From NCBI GenBank assembly GCA_022763825.1, contig JALEQX010000016.1, positions 1-41,460 on the forward strand: 41,460 bases of DNA, in the 5' to 3' direction. Each line of letters begins with the position of its first letter. Position 1 is the first letter of the stretch. Origin of the DNA: Oscillospiraceae bacterium (GTDB lineage Bacteria; Bacillota; Clostridia; Oscillospirales; Acutalibacteraceae). The notes under the pieces are model-generated. The model ran no database searches. It worked only from the letters and a program-made list of their open reading frames with translations, and was not told the DNA's origin. Positions 36,473 to 41,460 of the stretch are shown here, in pieces. Both the position numbers and the translations under genes were made by a program.

Positions 36473-37390
36473 TTATGAAATCTTCGTAATATCGTACGGA
36501 GTCGTCTGATATACGAAGTAGTTGAGCCAGTTTGAATAAAGGAGATTCGCATGCGAACGCCAGTTGACAATCGGCTCTTTCGTCGGGTCGTCGTCGGGAA
36601 AATAATTTTTCGGTACGTCGATATCGCGCCCGAGCGTAATGTCTCTCAAATACTCATGCATAAGCGTATCGCCGTCGTACTCGGAGTGACCGGTTATAAA
36701 AATCTGTCTTCCCTGCGGAGTCATAACCGCGTACAGCCCGGCCTCGTCGCTCGAAGCAAGAATTTTAAGTTCGGGAATCTTCTCAACATCCTCGCGTTTA
36801 ACGGTCGTATGTCTCGAATGGGGGACGTAGAATTCGTCGTCGAATCCTCTTAAAAGAATCGCTCTCTTATAATCGGCTTTATGTTTGAATACTCCGAAAA
36901 GCTTTTTGTCAAGCTTGTATTTTTTTATGCCGTAATGATAGTACAGAGCCGCCTGCGCGCCCCAGCAGATGTGGAACGTACTCCACACGTGGGTCTTGCT
37001 CCACTCCATGATTTCGCACAGCTCGTCCCAGTATTCGACCTCTTCGAATTCAAGATGTTCGACGGGCGCGCCCGTTATTATCATACCGTCGAACGTTTCG
37101 TTTTTAATATCGTCAAATACTTTGTAAAACGAAAGCATGTGTGCCTGAGACGTGTTTTTCGACTCGTGGGAACGCGTGTGAATAAGCTCGATTTCGACCT
37201 GTAACGGCGAGTTTCCGAGCAAACGCGACAGCTGTGTTTCCGTCTCGATTTTTTTCGGCATTAAGTTGAGTATCAGAATTTTTAACGGGCGTATATCCTG
37301 GTTGACCGCCCGCGTATGGCTCATTACGAATATATTTTCTTCGTTTAACGTTTTGACCGCAGGCAGTTCGTTAGGAATTTTAATCGGCAT
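36473..37390 (-). CDS. metA: Homoserine O-acetyltransferase (MetA family)
   Basis: MetA activates homoserine for methionine synthesis. It has 305 residues. [16 protein letters not shown] carries the nucleophilic Cys, HSRHTTV and FITGHSEYD supply the His and other active-site residues, and [20 protein letters not shown] is the conserved C-terminal segment. Residue 111 ([10 protein letters not shown]) is Glu. In characterised MetA enzymes Glu at this place goes with acetyl-CoA and Gly with succinyl-CoA, so I call it an acetyltransferase although the family is often named succinyltransferase. It follows metY by 15 nt, which fits an O-acetylhomoserine route. Confidence 0.94.
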   Translation of the reverse strand: MPIKIPNELPAVKTLNEENIFVMSHTRAVNQDIRPLKILILNLMPKKIETETQLSRLLGNSPLQVEIELIHTRSHESKNTSQAHMLSFYKVFDDIKNETFDGMIITGAPVEHLEFEEVEYWDELCEIMEWSKTHVWSTFHICWGAQAALYYHYGIKKYKLDKKLFGVFKHKADYKRAILLRGFDDEFYVPHSRHTTVKREDVEKIPELKILASSDEAGLYAVMTPQGRQIFITGHSEYDGDTLMHEYLRDITLGRDIDVPKNYFPDDDPTKEPIVNWRSHANLLYSNWLNYFVYQTTPYDITKIS

Positions 37391-37405
37391 TATTATTCAC
37401 ACCCT

Positions 37406-38689
37406 TTACAGGACTTTATTAAGAGCCTGCGAAATATCGTCAATGAGATCCTGCGCATTTTCGAGTCCGCATGAGAGTCTGACGAGATCGGGGCTGACTC
37501 CCGCCTCGGCAAGCTGTTCGTCGGTCATCTGACGGTGGGTAGTGCTCGCCGGATGCAGACAGCATGTGCGAGCGTCTGCGACATGGGTCTCTATGGCGCA
37601 TATTTTAAGATTTTTCATAAACGTTTCGGCGGCTTCTCTTCCGCCCTTAACACCGAAGCTGACTACTCCGCACGTGCCGTCGGGCATGTATTTTTTTGCC
37701 CTGTCGTAATATTTGTTACCCTCAAGTCCGGGGTAATTTACCCACTCAATTTTATCGTTTTTCGATAAGAATTCGGCAACGGCAAGAGCGTTTTCACAGT
37801 GTCTTTTAATTCTAACGTGCAAACTTTCGAGTCCTAAATTTAATATAAACGCGCTCTGCGGAGACGGCGTAGAACCGAAATCGCGCATAAGCTGGGCGGT
37901 CGCTTTTGTTATAAATTCGCCCTCGTTTCCGAATTTATCGGCATAGGTTATTCCGTGGTAGCTCTCGTCGGGAGTACAGAGTCCCGGGAACTTGTCCTTG
38001 TGAGCCATCCAGTCGAATTTGCCCGAATCGACTATGCATCCGCCGACAGCCGCGCCGTGACCGTCCATGTATTTTGTCGTAGAATGAGTGACGATATCAG
38101 CGCCGAACTCGAACGGACGGCAGTTTATCGGGGTCGCAAACGTATTGTCAATGATAAGCGGAACGCCGTGCGCATGCGCCGATTTTGCGAATTTTTCTAT
38201 ATCAAGAACGGTAAGCGCGGGATTTGCGATAGTCTCGCCGAAAACCGCCTTTGTGTTGGGCTTGAACGCATTTTCGAGCTCTTCCTCGGAACAGTCGGGA
38301 TCGACAAACGTAAACTCTACGCCCATTTTTTTCATCGTGACAGCGAAAAGGTTATACGTGCCTCCGTATATCGCACTCGAAGCGACGACGTGATCCCCGC
38401 ACGAAGCTATATTGAACACGGCGTAGAATGTAGCCGCCTGACCAGACGAGGTAAGCATTGCCGCGCTGCCTCCCTCGAGGGCGCATATTTTAGCGGCGAC
38501 GCGGTCGCACGTAGGATTCTGAAGCCTCGAATAAAAATATCCGCTTGCCTCAAGATCGAACAGCTTGCCCATATCCTCACCCGTATCATACTTAAACGTG
38601 GTGCTCTGTATTATCGGAATCTGCCTCGGCTCCCCGTTTGCGGGCGTGTATCCGCCCTGAACGCATTTTGTTTCAATTCTTGAATCCAT
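37406..38689 (-). CDS. metY: O-acetylhomoserine sulfhydrylase (MetY-like)
   Basis: This is a PLP enzyme of the Cys/Met metabolism family, about 427 residues, that makes homocysteine from O-acetylhomoserine and sulfide. Conserved parts are STTFKYDTGEDM, FYSRLQNPTCDRVAAKI, TSSGQAATFYAV, IDNTFATP and the lysine segment HSTTKYMDGHG; the end has HPASTTHRQM and RLSCGLE. ATG 38689 has GGAGG 7 nt upstream, while the ATG two codons earlier is only 1 nt from it. It is first in the operon with metA. A promoter lies close by, and no S-box or T-box fits in the roughly 30-nt leader. Confidence 0.94.
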   Translation of the reverse strand: MDSRIETKCVQGGYTPANGEPRQIPIIQSTTFKYDTGEDMGKLFDLEASGYFYSRLQNPTCDRVAAKICALEGGSAAMLTSSGQAATFYAVFNIASCGDHVVASSAIYGGTYNLFAVTMKKMGVEFTFVDPDCSEEELENAFKPNTKAVFGETIANPALTVLDIEKFAKSAHAHGVPLIIDNTFATPINCRPFEFGADIVTHSTTKYMDGHGAAVGGCIVDSGKFDWMAHKDKFPGLCTPDESYHGITYADKFGNEGEFITKATAQLMRDFGSTPSPQSAFILNLGLESLHVRIKRHCENALAVAEFLSKNDKIEWVNYPGLEGNKYYDRAKKYMPDGTCGVVSFGVKGGREAAETFMKNLKICAIETHVADARTCCLHPASTTHRQMTDEQLAEAGVSPDLVRLSCGLENAQDLIDDISQALNKVL

Positions 38690-38703
38690 TTTCATTCCTC
38701 CGA

Positions 38704-38719
38704 ATATATACGTATATAT
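38704..38719. promoter_or_regulatory. 16-bp perfect palindrome over the metY transcription start
   Basis: ATATATACGTATATAT lies between the metY -10 box (38725-38730) and the ribosome site. It covers the predicted start site and is a candidate operator for methionine or sulfur control. Confidence 0.45.
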
Positions 38720-38724
38720 ATTAA

Positions 38725-38753
38725 ATGATATCAAATCCCGCATGCATTGTCAA
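38725..38753 (-). promoter_or_regulatory. Promoter of metY-metA
   Basis: Minus strand TTGACA (38748-38753), 17-bp spacer, TATCAT (38725-38730). Confidence 0.8.
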
Positions 38754-38780
38754 ATTGCAATAAATTATCGCAGGGTATTG

Positions 38781-38856
38781 ATAAAAGCAATAGTTTACCG
38801 CGACAAATTATTGTTTGCGGGCGAACGGATAATCCGTTCGCCCGCATTGCTTTTAT
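38781..38856. repeat. 76-bp composite palindromic repeat, copy E
   Basis: Outer perfect 11-bp arms ATAAAAGCAAT (38781-38791) and ATTGCTTTTAT (38846-38856) enclose two hairpins. The first is the 26-bp family palindrome CAATAGTTTA...CAAATTATTG (38788-38813). The second is a perfect GC-rich 13-14-bp hairpin (38817-38830 with 38832-38845). The right arm contains the stop codon (38853-38855) of the minus-strand 75-residue gene. There is no coding content. Confidence 0.75.
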
Positions 38857-39080
38857 GATGTAAATGTAAGATTCGCAGATGTAAATTTACAGAAAATTTC
38901 AATATCGTACGGCACCTTGCACGGTTCAAATGCGTTGAATCCGTTTACGGGGTCTATCTTCATACCGAGAATCTCTTCTATAAGACCGATATCCGCAGGG
39001 TCTGAACACGACACCGAACCTCCTGACGAGCTTGCGGACAGAGGCATAAAACTAACAGTCGGTTTCATATATGATTTCAT
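38853..39080 (-). CDS. 75-residue protein of unknown function
   Basis: This short protein opens MKSYMKPTVSF, followed by a Ser/Gly-rich stretch ending in Cys25 and an acidic, hydrophobic segment (DPADIGLIEEILGMKIDP); two more Cys are at 54 and 64. There is no signal peptide and no recognised family. The MKxYxKP opening with a Ser/Gly/Cys stretch is something I associate with small Clostridia proteins of unknown role. GGAGG, located inside the end of the upstream surface-protein gene, is 12 nt before ATG, and the start is 1 nt after that gene's stop, so it is probably real and coupled. Its stop codon lies in palindromic repeat E. Confidence 0.65.
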   Translation of the reverse strand: MKSYMKPTVSFMPLSASSSGGSVSCSDPADIGLIEEILGMKIDPVNGFNAFEPCKVPYDIEIFCKFTSANLTFTS

Positions 39081-39081
39081 G

Positions 39082-41460
39082 TTATTTTTTTACCTCCGGG
39101 TTAAACAGCCCTATTATAAAGTTTCTGAGTTTATTGAAAAACTCTTTGATTCTGTTGATAATCTTTCTGAATACGCTGACATTATCGTTGCTGTCGCCGG
39201 CGTCCGTATTTCCGTCGTCCGCGGGAACATAGGGCTCGGGCGGGAGAATAGTCTCGCTGTCGCTAACCGCGGGATTAACCTCGACGTATTCTGCCGGCAT
39301 CGCCATCATGGCTCTTACCGCCTTAAGATTCTCCTGAAGAGCGTGATTAACCGCAACAGAGCCGGAAACCTTAAGATTTACAATCGAAAGCAGTCCGTCG
39401 CCGACATTCGAAATCACAACAGTCGCGGTGCCGTTATTAACGGTCAGATACGGCGTTATGTCATAGTACATTTCACAGGCGGTATTTACGTTAAACTGCG
39501 AATTGTTTACCCTGACGGTCGTCGAAGCGTTGACCGCGCGCAGCGATATCATTACTCTCGAATAATCCTTTAATCCCGAAACAGTGAACGTAACCGCACT
39601 GTTGTGGGTCGAATCGCTCTTTTTAAGATAAAGCTCGTTCTCGGGTCCGCCGTTTTTATAATTAATGAGGTTGCCATTGTCGTCAAACGTCTTGACAATC
39701 TTTTCATAGTCCGCGAAATTAAGGGCTTCATACGAATTGCCCTCGACGTAAGCGAATATGTTATCCGTCACGCCCGCGGAAATACTGTCGTTGGTTACCG
39801 CAAGATTCTTAATAACGTTAAGATATTTCGAATCCTTTTCGGAAGTTATATAAGACTTACTGTCGGTTTCGAGCGGTTTGTAGATTCTTACGCCGTCGAC
39901 ATAGCATACGGCAGACGTCGCCGAACCGCCGGACGCAGAAGCGTTTCTTGCCGGCGCTCTCATTACGTTAGACGTTCCGGAAGAATCGAGACGGTTAAGA
40001 ACCGAATTTTCATCCTGATAAACAAGCTCGATATCGGAAGCGGAAATGTCGTAGATTCCCGCATTTCTAAGCATTTTCTCAACCGTTGTCTCCGACGATG
40101 CAAGGGTCTGCGAGACCGTACGCGCGGCGGCTTTTGCCGGGCGCGTTACCGCACCGGAATTTGAAAGGTAAGCCGCGGTTATTTCGACATCGTACGTGCC
40201 GTAATCCGAATCAAAACGCATTACGGGAACCTGTCTTAAAAGTCCGTTCGACATAATTGACGTATCGGAAAGATATGTGTCGACAATATACGCCTTGACC
40301 ATATTTCCGCCCTTTGAAATCTTGACTACCTCTACGCCGGTATTTTCACCGCACGCGGAGATAAGATCGAAGCCCGTACCCGTGAACGAGAATGTAAGCT
40401 TATCGCTCTTTCTCGAAGAGGCTGAAACGGTCGTTTTCAAAGCTGTTCCGTCGGAAAAGCCGTCTGCGGTGTTGTCGGCATAAGCCGAAACGTCATAGCC
40501 GTAGCGGTCGCTTGTCGACGAAACGCTCTGAGTGTAATTTTTGCCCGTACCCTCGTTTGTCCAAGCGGTACCGCCCGAAGCGGAGGTTTTCAGAGCGTTC
40601 TCTTCATAGTAAACGTTTGAAGCGGGGACAATATTGATTTTATACCAGTCATAACCGCCCTGTTCTCTTCTGACAAGAGTAAATGCGGACGTTGTTTTGC
40701 CGAGAACGCCGTCGGTTCCCATAGACATGTATACTTTTGAATTAACGCCCTTAATATTCGCGCCGGTATCGAACGTCTTATCGACGACATAGGGCGACTG
40801 CTTAACCGGAGCGGAGTCAACAGACAGAAGCTGAGAGGATTCAATTCGGTCACAGTTCATCTGAATACCGTAATCAAGCACGTAATCATACTCGGGAACG
40901 GAGAAGCTGACCTGCGGGAATCCCTTTGTAGGCTCATTGACTGCCATTGCCGAAGAATCCTTGTATATAGCGGTCTCGGCGTCTGTCGTTATCGGAATAC
41001 CTGTTTCCTTCGTATCGGTATTGAGCAGAACGTTCTCAACCGTGACGACAAGCTTTTTACCTGCGTGACCCTCTGCAACGTAATTCGTCGAGTAGTCGAA
41101 GCCGTTGACCGTCACGCTGTTATCGTTTACGGATTTTGAGGTTGTATATGTTTTTGCGACCGGAGCGTCGGAAACAAGTCTGCCGAGTGCGTCATAATAA
41201 ACGCTTGCGTCGGCCGTAGAAACGGTCGAGTCGGACGTAAGCTTGAACTTATCTCCGAGAACCTGTCTTAAATATGAATTACCGTTGAGCTTAACCTGGG
41301 TGCCGGTATCGGTTTCCGAATTCTGAATGGTTTTGAATATATCGGAAAGAGCGTCGGCGGTGTTAACCGTTCCGTCAAGAGCCGCGCTCTTATAAAACGT
41401 GTCGGAGGCTTTCGTTCCGCCGGAGGTGTAGCTTGTCGCATTCGGATAGTTCGACGAAAC
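39082..41460 (-). CDS. Large secreted/cell-surface protein, partial (5' end outside window)
   Basis: The frame is open from 39082 to the right edge, so the start lies outside; 792 residues are visible. A GTG at 41115 is internal, because coding sequence of the same style continues upstream. The protein is rich in Ser, Thr, Val, Asn and Asp. The visible N-terminal part (ALSDIFKTIQNS, then VTVNGFDYSTNYV and GKKLVVTVENV) resembles the segment that follows von Willebrand A domains in clostridial adhesins. Two beta-sandwich-like regions follow (SDKLTFSFTGTGFDL; SAVTFTVSGLKDYSRVMISL). An acidic Pro/Asp linker leads to a cationic amphipathic end (KIINRIKEFFNKLRNFI). There is no LPxTG motif or membrane helix. 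Confidence 0.78.
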   Translation of the reverse strand, partial: VSSNYPNATSYTSGGTKASDTFYKSAALDGTVNTADALSDIFKTIQNSETDTGTQVKLNGNSYLRQVLGDKFKLTSDSTVSTADASVYYDALGRLVSDAPVAKTYTTSKSVNDNSVTVNGFDYSTNYVAEGHAGKKLVVTVENVLLNTDTKETGIPITTDAETAIYKDSSAMAVNEPTKGFPQVSFSVPEYDYVLDYGIQMNCDRIESSQLLSVDSAPVKQSPYVVDKTFDTGANIKGVNSKVYMSMGTDGVLGKTTSAFTLVRREQGGYDWYKINIVPASNVYYEENALKTSASGGTAWTNEGTGKNYTQSVSSTSDRYGYDVSAYADNTADGFSDGTALKTTVSASSRKSDKLTFSFTGTGFDLISACGENTGVEVVKISKGGNMVKAYIVDTYLSDTSIMSNGLLRQVPVMRFDSDYGTYDVEITAAYLSNSGAVTRPAKAAARTVSQTLASSETTVEKMLRNAGIYDISASDIELVYQDENSVLNRLDSSGTSNVMRAPARNASASGGSATSAVCYVDGVRIYKPLETDSKSYITSEKDSKYLNVIKNLAVTNDSISAGVTDNIFAYVEGNSYEALNFADYEKIVKTFDDNGNLINYKNGGPENELYLKKSDSTHNSAVTFTVSGLKDYSRVMISLRAVNASTTVRVNNSQFNVNTACEMYYDITPYLTVNNGTATVVISNVGDGLLSIVNLKVSGSVAVNHALQENLKAVRAMMAMPAEYVEVNPAVSDSETILPPEPYVPADDGNTDAGDSNDNVSVFRKIINRIKEFFNKLRNFIIGLFNPEVKK

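Noticed and set aside
37955..38683. Open frame of 242 codons opposite metY
   Set aside because: Antisense shadow of a clear PLP enzyme gene, with no ribosome site or family features.
41113..41115. GTG at 41115 as the start of the large surface protein
   Set aside because: There is no ribosome site, and the same frame continues open with similar composition to the window edge, so the gene is partial.

Overview
The window looks like chromosomal DNA from an anaerobic, spore-forming Clostridia species, probably a gut Oscillospirales/Ruminococcaceae relative. The reasons are the paired glgC/glgD ADP-glucose pyrophosphorylase genes, a ypeB spore-germination gene, parA and parB (Soj/Spo0J), DUF2325 and DUF3793 proteins, an AgrC-like sensor kinase, strong GGAGG ribosome-binding sites and near-consensus sigma-A promoters. 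The taxon is inferred from gene content only; there is no rRNA in the window. I see no phage, integrative element, insertion sequence with transposase or CRISPR array.

Layout, left to right. (1) 87-6545, minus strand: a six-gene operon read from one promoter at 6611-6639: sugar-phosphate isomerase-like protein, argH, parA, glgA, a second isomerase-like protein and a CPBP protease. (2) A solitary tRNA-Leu(GAG), then a large minus-strand multi-module glycosyltransferase (6988-10218). (3) 10468-15422, plus strand: copper ATPase copA with an AraC regulator, then DUF2325-DUF3793-flavodoxin. Both units are preceded by the same TTAG-N6-CTAA palindrome. (4) 15599-20303, plus strand: ypeB, a small lipoprotein, and three single-pass membrane proteins with signal peptides and Thr-rich stalks. 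(5) 20437-23685, minus strand: a nitrogen-assimilation block glnA - ANTAR regulator - gdhA, with a terminator-like leader before glnA. (6) 24126-30559, minus strand: glgB-glgC-glgD-parB-serS. (7) MarR regulator, AgrC/AgrA-like two-component pair, tRNA-Asp and tRNA-Thr. (8) MATE transporter and a divergent SGNH hydrolase. (9) Minus-strand metY-metA (O-acetylhomoserine route to homocysteine) plus a tiny secreted protein. (10) A 75-residue protein directly behind a very large cell-surface protein that runs off the right edge.

The genes make a coherent core: glycogen synthesis (glgA, B, C, D), ammonium assimilation (glnA, gdhA), arginine and methionine synthesis, and chromosome partitioning. parA shares an operon with glgA, and parB shares one with glgBCD. 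The most unusual non-coding feature is a family of short AT-rich palindromes (arms CAATAATTTA / TAAATTATTG) at five intergenic places. Four of them abut or overlap a stop codon, and at least three are joined to a second hairpin. Other leads are the glnA leader next to an ANTAR protein with a degenerate receiver, and the shared TTAG-N6-CTAA operator.
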